Source: Phorcus lineatus (taxonomy: Eukaryota > Mollusca > Gastropoda > Trochida > Trochidae). From it: DNA of 64,000 nucleotides. Position numbers and translations under genes: made by a program. Shown here piece by piece: positions 1 to 11,170 of the stretch. The notes below the pieces were generated by a model. That model made no database searches, was not told the DNA's origin, and worked only from the letters and a program-made list of their open reading frames with translations. The stretch lies in assembly GCA_921293015.1 (NCBI GenBank), contig OV121093.1, forward strand, positions 25,058,622-25,122,621. Reading direction: 5' to 3'. Position 1 is the first letter of the stretch. Each line of letters opens with the position of its first letter.

Positions 1-395
1 CTCTATATTGTAATAGTTGCTCTATATTGTAATAGTTGCTGTATTTTGCAATACTTGTTCCATGTTGTAATCGATGTCATTGCTCTATAGTGAAATTATT
101 GCTCCATATTGTAATAAAGGCTCAATATTTTAATAATTGCTCCATATAGTTATCGTTGCTCGATATTGTGATAAGTGCTCTTTATTGTAATAGTTGCTCC
201 AAATAGTTATTACTATTCAAACTTGGAATAAAACGGCTCCAAATTGGAATAATTGCTCCCAATTCTTATAATTGCCCTATGTTGCGATAATGCTCCTTAT
301 AGTAATTCTTTGTTTTTTACTTTAAGAGTTGCTCCAAATCGTAATAAAAAACGGCTCAAAATTTTAACACCGGCTCTAATGAGAAGCACTACAAC
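1..395. repeat. Degenerate 19-bp minisatellite
   Basis: Tandem 19-bp units of the form CTCTATATTGTAATAGTTG run from the window edge; the first two are identical and later ones drift. A few spacers break the register near 60-85 and 200-240, and the last units around 340-390 are very degenerate. The array is probably truncated by the window edge. Confidence 0.85.
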
Positions 396-465
396 ATGAC
401 GCACATTGTTAGATTCCAATAGTTTTAATGCAGATGACAAACTCTAGAGGATGAAATGTTCCCAC

Positions 466-614
466 CTGATCTGAGTAGACCCGTCTACACGAGGGCTGCA
501 CAATCACCTTGACTCCCTCCTTCACAAGAGTCGCTACATCAGCGGGACACAGAGGAGCCCGTCGCTCCCACACATCAACGTTCTCTCGTCGTACAGCCAA
601 CATTCTCCCGCTAG
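466..614 (-). CDS. AASS: AASS exon: start of lysine-ketoglutarate reductase domain
   Basis: This exon encodes about 49 residues beginning S-G-R-M and including LAVRRENVDVWERRAPL, then VKVIVQPSCRRVYSDQ. The string VRRExVxxWERRAPL followed by a VxVxxQPSxRR strand is the hallmark start of the lysine-2-oxoglutarate reductase half of the bifunctional mitochondrial enzyme AASS, which forms saccharopine in lysine breakdown. The exon is bounded by a good acceptor (ATTACCACAG, just above 614) and a donor GTGGGA below 466. Only this exon is in the window; the next lies beyond position 1 on the minus strand. No mitochondrial transit peptide is visible in this exon, so it should come from an upstream exon, or translation starts at the Met at 603. 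A processed fragment is unlikely because both splice sites are present, but a pseudogene cannot be excluded. Confidence 0.7.
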
Positions 615-709
615 CTGTGGTAATGAGAACAATGGGTATTTATGAAGTGCCATGTTCATACGTCTTCTTCAAAATAATACCGATCAGTGAAATAAAACGG
701 TTTTATGTA

Positions 710-966
710 CGAGGGGTGTCGCAAAAAATTCCGACCTGACTATCAAAACCAAAGAAACATTCAAATGTGTATGACTTTTTTGTCGACATAATCACCCTTG
801 ACCTCAATGCATTTGCTCCAGCGTTTTTGTAACATCTGCAACCACTCTGAAAACCACTTCTTATCACGAGACCCCAAAAACTCCTCTACTGCAGCAATGA
901 CGTCATCGTAAGTCTCAAACCTTTGACCACGGAGCTCTGTTTTCAGTCGAGTGAAGAGGAAGACGT
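710..966 (-). mobile_element. mariner 3' fragment with terminal repeat
   Basis: On the minus strand, 966 to 761 reads FLFTRLKTELRGQRFETYDD and later RWSKCIEVKGDYVDK before a stop. This is the typical C-terminus of a mariner (DD34D) transposase, including the conserved KCIxxxGDYVxK tail. Below it, 710-738 (CGAGGGGTGTCGCAAAAAAT) looks like a mariner terminal inverted repeat next to a TA at 708-709. The catalytic region is absent: the reading frame runs into a G homopolymer at about 967-990, beyond which no transposase is recognisable. Confidence 0.7.
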
Positions 967-990
967 CGGGGGGGGGGGGGGGGGGGGGGG

Positions 991-3900
991 CAGTCAGAAC
1001 CAGTGAACCGTGAAATGGTGATGCTTTCTGTAGGACCAGTTTTTTAGAGCCATGTTACTGCTTTACCATTCATATGATAAACCGTGCTAGCATCAAATTG
1101 TGAAAGAGCATTCAATTACCAATAAAAATATATTTTTTACATATTTTTACTGCAAATACCCATAGTGCCATTTGAAATACAAAACACCTATGTCAGCTCT
1201 GTACAACGCCATGCTATTTCAGAGAAATATGCGCTTTTCACCATTTTAAAACTTGATTTGTGGCAAAACTATTACGTTGTGCATGCGTGCCAGCATTGAT
1301 TTCTAATCTGCATATATTGATGGACAGTAAAATCTAAAAACATTGCATTTCAAAAGATGCACCATGGTGCTCTTTCCAGTCAAAAATTGGTATAGAAAAA
1401 TTAACTTTAAATTCTTAGAAACAAGGCGAGTTGCTCCCCTTTACTTAGCTGGGACTTCAAGCGGGTTTGCTGGTCAGCTTAAGGTTTAGAGCTTTTGGTT
1501 AATTATGCTTGGTCTTACGTTTAGCAATTTATATTTTTTGGAAAATATAATACTTATTGAACATAAATTAACATTTTGCAATATATTTGTAAAACGAAAA
1601 AACGATAGTTACTAATGAAATAATTTCATTATGATTTTACAAAAAATTACATGTTAGGGAGTCAATTTTTCTCAGAACAAATGTGATATTATATACAAGA
1701 ATGTTTTCATTTGTTGTTGACTAAATTTTGGTTTTATCTCGAATTCATCTTTTGTCTCACGTTTTTGTATGATACACCAAAAGGAAGATAATGTGGAGGA
1801 ATTTGTTTAATCATGGTTAATATGCGTGTTAGAAACGTACTTAATTAATGATATGAACAATAAGGAACAAAAGGGTTATATTTTACACTAAGCTTTACAA
1901 TCAAAACGTTGACCACCACATAAATCAGCAGCATACTAAGAAGTTATCAAAATATATGAGCACGTGCAGACATCAAATATTACTAAGCGGATGTTAAATT
2001 TTCATATTCAGACGATAAAAATTAAGTGCTCTGGAATTTTAGAAATTATTTGGTGCACTTTCGTGTATTTACTACAATCGAGCCTTCACGATAACATTAG
2101 TTGGCGAATCTTATTACGTCACATCCGGTTATATCATTTGCTACATTCTCAAACTGATGATATCTTGTAATTTGAGACCCTACTGTTCAGTGGACCACAC
2201 TATTCAAAGCAATTGACAGTAGGGGGCAACTGTGGGTGGCGGTTTTTAAAATGCTTACATAATGATTACGACCACATGTACTTGCTCGGTACTAACTATC
2301 GCATAAAGTTTACTGAGACAGAAAGGATTCGCAGTCATCTTTTTTACAATGTAGGTTAATGACGACAATGATATATGGATATACAACTTCTTGATTTCAC
2401 AGTGGCGACGTTTCGGTATAGATCCTTATACTTTTTCGCCACGGTGAAATAAAGAAGTTGTATATCCATATATCATTGTCGTCCTCAAACTATCAACTTC
2501 TAGAATGCCACTGAAACAATTCAATATAGGTTAATGAATCCTTTGTATTGTAAAAAGTAAAAACCAATGTTTAAGTTATGCTCGGTGTGCCTAATACTTA
2601 ATACTTAAAAAAACCTCTATATCTACGTAATCCTCAATCTTGATTTGATTACAGATTTTTAATTATCAAAATATTATCTCGTTTTAACTGATGCAAAACT
2701 CGAATTTTAATTTGTCGAGTTCACTTAACGTTTCCAGAGTTTATTTTACCGTGCCTACGCAAAGCGCGCTAAGAGGAGGTTGATACACAACATGAGCTCT
2801 TTTTGAAACATATTAATCCGAGTCTGAAATATATTGCATATTTTCAATAAAGTGAATAAATGAACAAACTTTAGATTTTATAACAAACTTCCTCGGATGA
2901 GTAAATATTGTAGACGACAGTTGCTACCATCAATCCTGAATGGAATCAAATTTTAACAGTGAATTTGAAATGAACATCACAATAAAGAAATTTTTCAGTT
3001 ATGCCCTAGTTCAATTGACATAAGATGATACTCATTTGACCTCAACCTAAATATCACAAGTTTTCGGTCCCTCATATCCAATCAGTCACCGCAAATCTGT
3101 CTGGGCAAAATTTTCATGTATTTAATATTTGTTTAGAATTGATGGTGCCCCGCTTTAAACATTTAACACTATACTTGGATTACTTGGTAAATGAAGACCT
3201 AGACTGTAATGTAGGCTCCAATATTCTACAGTCATGGACAGGGCTACCAGCACTTCTCGCCCTTCTACAGTCTGCCATCCATACTTAAGTGGAAAACAAA
3301 AAAATAAGTCTTAAGTCAAGAAAATGTTTGCAATATTAGTTGCCTCAGTCTGAAATGAAATAAAGTATTGTTGGGTACTTATCCTTTTGAAAGGCAAGTC
3401 TAGATTTAAGATTTAAGTCTTATATTATCCCGGTTGGCTCCTAACTAAATGGAATTTAAAGTTCAATTTCTAATTAGTCCATTGATACCAAAATTTGAAA
3501 TGACGAGAGCTTCTCTTTTTAATTTGTATAGACATTACAAAAATGAGTTTGGCTTTGCCTTTAACAATTTTGTTTTCTGATTTGCTAAAGGACAAGGAAA
3601 AGATTAGAACTATTCCAATTCATGATCCTTGAGATTTCTTTCTTGCAATTAATTTCATAAACATTAATCAGGGAGTCGAGCGATCCTCAGTTATTTTGTG
3701 AAAATACCAAATGTAGGTCAAAATATAGACTTTCTTTAATACAGCAAATAGAAGACCTTAATTACTGTGATAAAGGGATTACCACATAATTAGGAAACTC
3801 AAAACAGTCAATGAGGCAAGGATGAGAGATTTGCTGACAGATGCTCTCCGCCTGGACCACGGTTGGGGAGGGTCAGTATCGAACATGAGGGGCAATAAAT

Positions 3901-4489
3901 TTTCCTGTCATTTAAAGCGTTTATCTGACGACTCTAAGTAGAAATGTTCTTAATGAATGATGTTGTCACAATGCAGATAATATTAGTCTCTAGAAATCTC
4001 ATTTCTCCAAAGTATATTTATCTTCGTATATTTAATTCGTTAATCGTTGTTATCTGTAAGTTCATTTTTTGAGATTTTTGTCGCATAAATACTGAAAAAT
4101 GCTCTGTAATGTCCTTGTTTCTTGTTATTATTTTAGGAAGCAACGCTCCCTTGAGCTGGTAACTGATTGTTAAACATAACCCTGACTTTTTATCGAGGTA
4201 TTACATTAAACATAAAAGCTGCTCTTTCTAGCAAACATTATCTTCAAATAAAAAGCAATAAATGCGACAGTCGCGTTAACCAAAGTTGACGTTTCAAGCA
4301 AATTTAATAGACGAATGTTACAGTTATTCCGATGTCGTATTAAATGCATATATAAAAATTCGAAATATAACAAGGTAAATCGAGTATAAGGCCACTATAA
4401 ATCCCTATTATAGATAGATATTATCTTAATTGATAGAAGCCAAAAATTTGTACACGATCAAATTGGTTATATATCTTAAAAAATAAATT
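991..4489. other. No gene recognised, AT-rich
   Basis: About 3.5 kb of AT-rich sequence without a convincing exon, apart from the hairpin at 2361-2483. Short open frames such as 1964-2170 have no domain signal. If the AASS promoter is near 13.3 kb this is intronic. Confidence 0.5.
2361..2483. repeat. Long near-perfect inverted repeat (hairpin, MITE-like)
   Basis: The arm 2361-2400 (GACGACAATGATATATGGAT...) is the reverse complement of 2444-2483 with about 39 of 40 positions matching. The centre also pairs: GTGGCGA at 2402-2408 with TCGCCAC at 2436-2442, then GTATA with TATAC. Almost the whole 123 bp can fold into one stem, as in foldback MITEs. No clear target duplication was found. Confidence 0.85.
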
Positions 4490-4632
4490 CAAAGGGTTAA
4501 AATCAATACATTGATATGAGATTTTAGTTGTTGCAGATAAACGATACTGGCTATATCTGGAGAATAGGCACGGTGGGGGAGAATCCTGAACCCACAATCC
4601 TGTGCTGCACTGACTGCAATTTGGGCGGTGTG
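4490..4632 (-). pseudogene. mariner transposase, 3' piece (split gene)
   Basis: Minus-strand reading HTAQIAVSAAQDCGFRILPH then YSPDIA matches the mariner segment between the second and third catalytic aspartates (HTAQ...ILPHPPYSPDL). It continues exactly where the piece ending at 8026 stops, so both are one gene interrupted by the element at 4639-8019. After the YSPD motif the frame degrades (frameshift, then KSHI), and the C-terminus is not recognisable below 4490. Confidence 0.75.
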
Positions 4633-4638
4633 AACGGG

Positions 4639-5213
4639 TATGGAAGGGGATGTGTGCCAAAAATGAAATCCTGTAAACTCGTAATTCGCAAGTTGTAACA
4701 TGTTGTTCTCAACCATGCAATTCTCGAAAAGACAAGTCCAAGTCTGCAAACCTAACATTTCATTCCTGTAAAACTCAACTTTCTGTTCTCAACTTTACAA
4801 AGTTTAAATGTAATTTTAGAAATGTTAAAGTCGAAACTCATTTTTGTATTTCAAATACGAGGGATATACACATTTAGCAATGCTACAAATTTACGTTTTA
4901 CAATTGGTGAATGAAAAATGAAGAGTTGTAAAATCACCCTTTGGAAACAGACTTTTGCATCTGGAGTTTTACATGAGTTGCATGGTTATGATTGCAATGT
5001 TCCGAAATACATCTGTACACGTTTTCGCTGGACCATATTTGGAAGTTTAACGAAGTCTGCCGATGATTTCCGAAGATGATCGGTATTTGACAACAACGAG
5101 ACCTCCCTGATCCAAGCTCCATGCAACGCTGTGCAAGCTTTCCGGATAGTGTTGAGTTGAGTCCACCTCAATGCGCGGAGCTTGGGCATGCCGTCACCTT
5201 TTGTAAAAGTTCT
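4639..5213 (+). repeat. Left terminal inverted repeat
   Basis: Pairs with 7446-8019. Differences are single substitutions and small indels (for example GTTTAAATG against GTTCAAATG). Open frames inside (4986-5252 minus, mirrored at 7449-7691 plus) are the same sequence read from each end and lack any known domain. Confidence 0.88.
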
Positions 5214-7445
5214 CAGTAACTCGCGTACGGTGTTTTTGGACCCCTTAGGCAAATAGCAACAATTGTAACTTTTCTGTCCATGTCACCGTTTGATAAGCTA
5301 ACTTATATAATGTTAAATGACCTATTTTCCCAATCTCTTGCCGCCACTCTATACAAAATGTATAAGCGTAAACTTCTCCAATAATGTTTTATACCCCGTT
5401 ATACCTATTTTACTGATGTAATATATTTGTATATAATAATGTGTTGGTGTGAGTGCACGCGTGTGTGCGCTCTTGTTTTACAGATGTTTTAGTAATGCTA
5501 TTTATTTAAAGGGATTATGTCATGTTATATCGTATTTCGTAAGCCTATGTAGGCTGGACTTTGCTTTTTAATTTGATGTGATAATTGTATAATATATGTC
5601 TAAATGCAAAGTGTGACACTTCAATAAACTAATTTTCTTCTTTTCTCTCTGTAATAGAACAAATATCATTTGCAATTAATTCTTATCTGACCATTATCCC
5701 AAAAAAATTTCGTGAATACGTCATTCTCTAAAATATACCCGTGTTTATTGTAAGAAAATTTCCGAACTCTTTTCGAGCCCCTCAGATGTTGTGACGTAGT
5801 CAACGCATATTAACTTTTCGAGGGCCGATTTCAATAGTTCAAAATACTTAATTAATTTCGTAGCATAACAAATTTTTACAAAACTGAAAAGTATTATTTT
5901 TTCAAAGTACATTTTCATTGTTTAGTAATTGGTATAACAATGGAATATGAGCGTTTCCGACGCATTTGGAAAAGCATGATTACTTTGTAGACAATCTTTC
6001 AACACCATACTTTTGTGTCGTCTTGGCAATCAATTTTAAATGATTATTATTTTATGACATCACCTAATTATGATTTATCACTAGGAGAATAATGGTTTAC
6101 ATTAATTAACTGATGTGAAGTTTGATTTTATGCATGTACTCCTCAAGCCGCACTTGCGTAATAATACCTTCAGTTGATGAACACAGTTGGTAAGATATGT
6201 AATTATACACAGGCCCGTAGCACCAATTTCGAGGGGGGGCTGAAATTAGGGATTTAAATTGCTATGTTTATTTAAGAAAAACTCCCGCTTACAACGTCGT
6301 AGAGACCAAATACAGGCAGTTAATGTTCACGTCACTCACAAAGTCATTAGTGCCTATTGTCAGATGGCGCATGAAACATATGATATTCTATTTTTCATAC
6401 AAACATTGAAATAAAGAGCAAAAAAGTTGTTTTTTTACCTGAAACACACTGGATAAAATTCAAGATATACACTACGTGAATCGATAATTAACTATCAATT
6501 ACGATACAATAGTCGTGTTTTTGTTGCTGTGCCACTTGTTTTGATGCGAGAAATCTAAGTTGTACACCCCTAAGTTATACGTATGGAAATGTATAATCTT
6601 GTATTTCAAATAATTGTTAGAATTTTAACATCTTGATGATAACAAAGGTATTTTGATTTAAATTGGATCTGATATCTGAATTTGCAAGAGCTTTTCGACT
6701 TAAAAATGGGCAAAATAGCCTATGTATCGAACAATGACCTGATGTTCTCTGGCGGCCTGCCAGACCAGGCAAAAATTGATAGACCGTTCGCTTATAAGAA
6801 GACCCTATAATAACTGTTGATCGGGCGGAGAGTTAAAAATAACATGTCATGAAATGCCAGTCATTTGATTTTGACATGTTCTTCAATTAAATTTGTTCAA
6901 ACTGTTAAAAAAACGTCTGGTTTAGAACGTTCATAGCTTTAAAACATGACTTTAAACGGTATTAAATATATGTTTCTTTTAACGAAATAATATTTATTGG
7001 TTAAACGACCGAATGAAAGACTAACAAAAGAAAAAAATATTCTTTTCAATGATTTTGGAACTTTCCCCTTACTTTACGTTGCGTAGTTATTTTTCTAACT
7101 ATTAATTTGAAAGAATAACATGCCCGTGTTTTAAGGGTAACGTGGGTGTACAATATAGATATATTTTTTCTACCGCTATTTGTCTCTCCGAGACAAGTAT
7201 GCCGTTGTTTCATTATTCTAAATCCAGTCTCGTAATTTGGTGAGTTTTTTTAAACCCAACCTAAATATCTAAAACGATATTTTTTTATAGTGAATCATCT
7301 CGATGCAGAAAGTTGTGCAGAGATTTAGTGTCCAGTAAAGTCTAACCCAGAATTAAAGTTCATAATATTCTTTCGTGAGATAAACCTCGTGTAACCCTTA
7401 CGAAAACAGTTGAAACAAATTATCTAGATCAATAATTGACTAAGA
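5214..7445. other. Interior of the long-TIR element, no coding sequence seen
   Basis: AT-rich sequence with no frame resembling a transposase on either strand. A GT-rich stretch lies near 5437-5475. Nothing else stands out. Confidence 0.6.
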
Positions 7446-8019
7446 ACTTTGACAAAAGGTGAAGGTCGCATGCCCAAGCTCCGCGCATTGTGGCGGACTC
7501 AGCTCAACACTATCCGGAAAGCTTACAAAGCGTTGCATGGAGCTTGGATCAGGGAGGTCTCCTTGTTGTCAAATACCGATCATCTTCGGAAATCATCGAC
7601 AGACTTCGTTAAACTTCCAAATATGGTCAATGCGAAATCGTGTACAGATGTATTTCGGAACATTGCAATCATAACCATGCAACTCATGTAAAACTCCAGA
7701 TGCAAAAGTCTGTTTCCAAAGGGTGATTTTACAACTCTTCATTTTTCATTCACCAATTGTAAAACGTAATTTGTAGCATTGCTAAATGTGTATATCCCTC
7801 GTATTTGAAATACAAAAATGAATTTCGACTTAACATTTCTAGAATTACATTTGAACTTTGTAAAGTTGAGAACAGAAAGTTGAGTTTTACAGGAAAGAAA
7901 TGTTAGGTTTGCAGACTTGGACTTGTCTTTTCGAGAAGTGCATGGTTGAGAACAACATGTTACAACTTGCGAATTACGAGTTTACATGATTTCATTTTTG
8001 GCACACATCCCCTTCCATA
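7446..8019 (-). repeat. Right terminal inverted repeat
   Basis: Reverse complement of 4639-5213, ending CCTTCCATA at 8019 and followed by the second AACGGG. Confidence 0.88.
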
Positions 8020-8025
8020 AACGGG

Positions 8026-8786
8026 AGCATTGTCTTGCAACAACCACACACCTTTGCGCAGTTTATCCTCTCATTTCTCTTCGATTTTTTTCGTAATTGT
8101 CGTAGTTCATTTGCGTAATAAGTGCCATTGATTGTAGAACCTATCTTTAGATAATCAATCATTATTACACCGTAAGAGTCCTTGAAAACGGATGTCATGA
8201 CCCTCCGACTTGAGGAAAAAGATATGATTTTTTTAGGGGTGGGTGATATGCTGTGTTTCCATTGCATGCTTTGGCTTTTTGTCTCAGGATCAAAATGATG
8301 AACCCAGGTTTCATCTTGAGTATCGACATGAGCGAAAAATTATTCTGGGTCTGCGCGATACTCCACAAGAAATTGCTGACTGACCATGACACGTTTTTGC
8401 TTTTGGTCCTCAGATAACATTCTGGGGACCCAGCGTGCTAATACCTTTTTGATATGTAATTTTTCATGTATAATTCGTTCAACTGATGTTTTACTGATGT
8501 GGTGAGTATCAGCTAAGTATGTGATAGTCACTCGCTCGTCTTGCATTATTGTGTCAAGAACAGCCTCAATGTTTTCACCTGTGGTGACATCAGATGGTCG
8601 ACCAGGACGGTGCTCGTCTTTAGTGCTTTCTCTACCCCGTTTAAATTCAGCACACCAATGTTTAATGGTGTTATATGAAGGAGCATAGTCACGTAATGTT
8701 TGTAACTTATTCCCATGAATTTCCTTTGGAGTGTATTTGATTAAACTCAGATATCTGATAACAGCCCTACATTCACTTTTCTCCAT
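8026..8786 (-). pseudogene. mariner transposase, 5' piece (split gene)
   Basis: Reading on the minus strand from 8786, the first ~149 codons carry a mariner N-terminus with a first helix-turn-helix (SYNTIKHWCAEFKRGRES), the GRPSD linker and a second HTH (ISKTSVERIIHEKL). It continues past the WVPRML motif that precedes the catalytic core. An in-frame TAA at about 8340 interrupts the expected D-P-x-N-F. The same frame then resumes through D-E-T-W-V-H-H (first catalytic Asp) and STINGTYYANELRQLR. A frameshift near 8065 precedes Q-D-N-A-P-V (second catalytic Asp). The gene then ends at the 6-bp duplication of the inserted element and continues at 4632. One stop, one frameshift and one insertion make it dead. 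Confidence 0.85.
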
Positions 8787-9010
8787 TTCGGTACAAGATG
8801 TGAGGGTACTTTTGAATGACAGGCTATTATATGCAATTGAAGAGTATGCATCTTGTGATTTTCAAGCCATTTACACGTTAATGAATGTTCTTCATGAACG
8901 CACAGTATGGTTGCGTTTCAGGCATGTTTTCATATTCAGGCCGGATACTTTTTATTATATTTTTCTTTCCCATCAGATGTTTACATTATAGTATATATCT
9001 ATATATAAAC

Positions 9011-10486
9011 TCTTCAAAAAAAAGAAACTTGACACTGACTTTGAAAGTTCAATATAAAGACCACAGATGCAAGTTAAACATTGAAATGAAAACTAAAACA
9101 CTGTTTGAAGATTTCTGTTCAGTAAATTTTATTCAGAATAAGCATGATCTTGAAATGCGCAGGTGAACAAGTGTTTCAACATCACAGGGATGCACAAATG
9201 TCAGTATCGCGTATGGCCACCATTGGCATTGATTATTGCTTGGCACCGACGACCCATGGATGCAATCAAGTTGTCAATCACAGCCTGTGGAATGTTCTGC
9301 CATTCGTGCTGAAGTGCTGCAAGAAGTCCTGGAAGTGTTTGGGGTGGTGGATTCCTACTGCGCACGCGTCGATCCAGTTCGTCCCAGAGATGCTCAATTG
9401 GTGACAAATCTGGTGACCTGGCTGGCCATGGCAATGTCTGGACATTGTTACGCTGTAAAAAGTCTTGACAAACACGTGCAACATGTGGTCGAGCATTGTC
9501 CTGCTGAAAGAGACCACCATGGACGTTGACGTGAGGAATAACGTAAGGCTGTAAGATCAAGTCCCTATACCGTACTCCTGTGAGGTTACCCACAACATGC
9601 ACAAGGGGTGTCCTAACACCGTGACGAATCCCGGCCCACACCATGACACTCCCACCTCCAAATGGGACAACCTCCTGAACACTGTTGGCAGCATAACATT
9701 CTCCACAACGTCGGTATACACGTGCTCGTCCATCACTTCGTCGAAGCAGAAAACGGGACTCATCGGTGAAGAGAACGGTACTCCACCTTGCACGTGCCCA
9801 TCTCATCCTCAGTTGACACTACTGGAGACGTTCCGCCAGATGACGTTGCGTTAAAACGGGCCGTCGAACCGGTCGTCGTGGAAAAAGTCCAGCCTCTCTG
9901 AGCCTGTTGCGTACCGTTTGGTCGGAAATTCGACGCAGGCCTGATATCTGCGTTGTTGTTGACGTTGCTGTCCTGGTGCGTTCCCGAAGATGGAGCAGTC
10001 GGATGTACCGATCTTGGGCCCGAGTAGTCACCCTTGGTCTGCCTGATCTTGGCCTATCATCAACGCTGTTTCGGGTGTTGAAACGGGTCCACAATGAAGA
10101 GATGGTCTGTCTGGACACGCCAAAGTGTGTTGCAACATCTCGCTGCGTCGCTCCTGCTTGCAGTCTGCCAATAGCGTTGTTGCGTTGCGCTCTGTTCAGT
10201 CTTGGCATTCTTCAGGTCACTGTACCGATGTTGTGAAGTCTGAATGAACAGCGGCTGATATGGCTTTTTATCCCCCTAAAGCAGACGTGTCTGCATGTAA
10301 ACCTTCATGATCCCATGCTGCATGTGCTTTGGCAGAAAATGCATTTGGACGAATCGCTCGTTTTCGTCCCTGAACACAACGTAAACCTTTTTGGCCATTG
10401 TTTTTGGTAAATTTACACTTTTGAGCAAGCCTTTCTTTAAATTACAGGTATGTATCATGAAAAAATTTGACCCGTTTGAAGAGTTC
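9011..10486 (-). mobile_element. Tc1-like transposon (ends tentative)
   Basis: The transposase at 9201-10208 is flanked by AACTCTTCAAA near 9011-9025 and its reverse complement TTTGAAGAGTT near 10477-10487. These are plausible terminal repeats, but only about 11 bp match, so the ends are tentative. Base composition inside the gene is clearly more GC-rich than the flanks, consistent with recent arrival. Confidence 0.5.
9201..10208 (-). pseudogene. Tc1-family DD34E transposase with one nonsense codon
   Basis: The frame from ATG at 10208 to the stop at 9201 is about 335 codons, the usual Tc1 length. Its only interruption is a TAG at 9819-9821 (A-E-R-L-Q-stop-C-Q). The N-terminus has the paired HTH: RLQAGATQRDVATHFGVSR then RPRSGRPRVTT with the GRPR hook. 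The catalytic triad is intact: FTDESRF, QQDNARPH and SPDLSPIEHLWDE. The second Asp and the Glu are separated by 34 residues, giving DD34E. It cuts and pastes DNA at TA dinucleotides. The stop falls where related proteins usually have W-C-x-x, suggesting a single TGG-to-TAG change. Protein made after the stop (Met at 9806) would retain catalysis but lose DNA binding. Confidence 0.9.
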
Positions 10487-10639
10487 AAAGATCATGAAGA
10501 TCAAGTATCATCAGTCTTAACAAGCTGGAATAAAGTGTGAAAAGATGACCAAAATGAATAAAACTTTGGCAGATTGTTATTGGTAAAAGCAATATATTGA
10601 CATGCCTCATATTATCTTAATAAATTTTTTTGGATAAAA

Positions 10640-11170
10640 CCAAAAATTGGTTTCTTTCGCGTTCTGCTGGAACTGTAGATATTTTGCTTTACTAATAAAC
10701 AAATCACATTAATGGGTTGTTATTTCTACCCTTAAAACCAAAAATAATATTTTCTGGTGTTAGTTCAAAACATCCATCAGCCATGTTCTTAAGCCATTCT
10801 GTCAATTCTTTCTACACTTGTTTAGCATGAGTACAATCACATATTAAGTGAACAATGCTTTCAGGTACCTGTTTACAAAAAGAACACAATCCATCTATAT
10901 AGCCAATCTCCTACAATAAAGTATTGGTTGTTAAAATATTCTGAGTTATCTTATATTGAAACCATTTTAAGTAAACACTTTGTGTACACAGATAAGGCAT
11001 CATTTTAAGATTTTCACATTCATTTTTAAATAATCCTTTCAAACGATTCTTCCCATTTCAATTGGCCATTAGTTTTATTTACAAAAACAAATTGACATAA
11101 TTTTTTATACATCTGTTTGCTATTGGCCATTTTGGAAATATTCAATGGAAGAATTGGACAGAGATGCATA
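10640..11170 (-). pseudogene. L1-like LINE, 3' end of ORF2 (decayed)
   Basis: On the minus strand the sequence reads ...LKWFQYKITQNILTTNTLL, then IDGLCSFCKQVPESIVHLIC and DCTHAKQV. This matches the post-RT region and C-terminal zinc knuckle (CxxC...HLxxxC) of L1/Tx1-like LINE ORF2. Several stop codons interrupt it. Upstream, near 11,060, WEESF is a further recognisable block. A dead, 5'-truncated copy. Confidence 0.65.

Larger units (their letters stand above)
4639..8019. mobile_element. Non-autonomous DNA transposon with ~575-bp TIRs, 6-bp TSD, inserted in mariner
   Basis: The element begins TATGGAAGGGG and ends CCCCTTCCATA. The hexamer AACGGG occurs directly outside both ends, at 4633-4638 and 8020-8025. 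Removing the element and one hexamer restores the mariner motif D-N-A-P-V-H-T-A, which confirms the boundaries independently. Terminal inverted repeats run about 575 bp with only scattered differences. The 2.2-kb interior has no transposase-like frame, so the element is presumably mobilised in trans. A 6-bp duplication with TATGG termini suggests the IS3EU superfamily from general knowledge of that group. Polintons also make 6-bp duplications but normally begin AG, and Dada is another alternative. Superfamily assignment is inference. Confidence 0.85.

Noticed and set aside
4986-5252. Frame of 88 codons, mirrored at 7449-7691
   Set aside because: Same inverted-repeat sequence read twice; no domain, part of a non-coding transposon end.
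10276-10488. Minus-strand frame of 70 codons
   Set aside because: Falls in the untranslated flank and probable terminal repeat of the Tc1 element.
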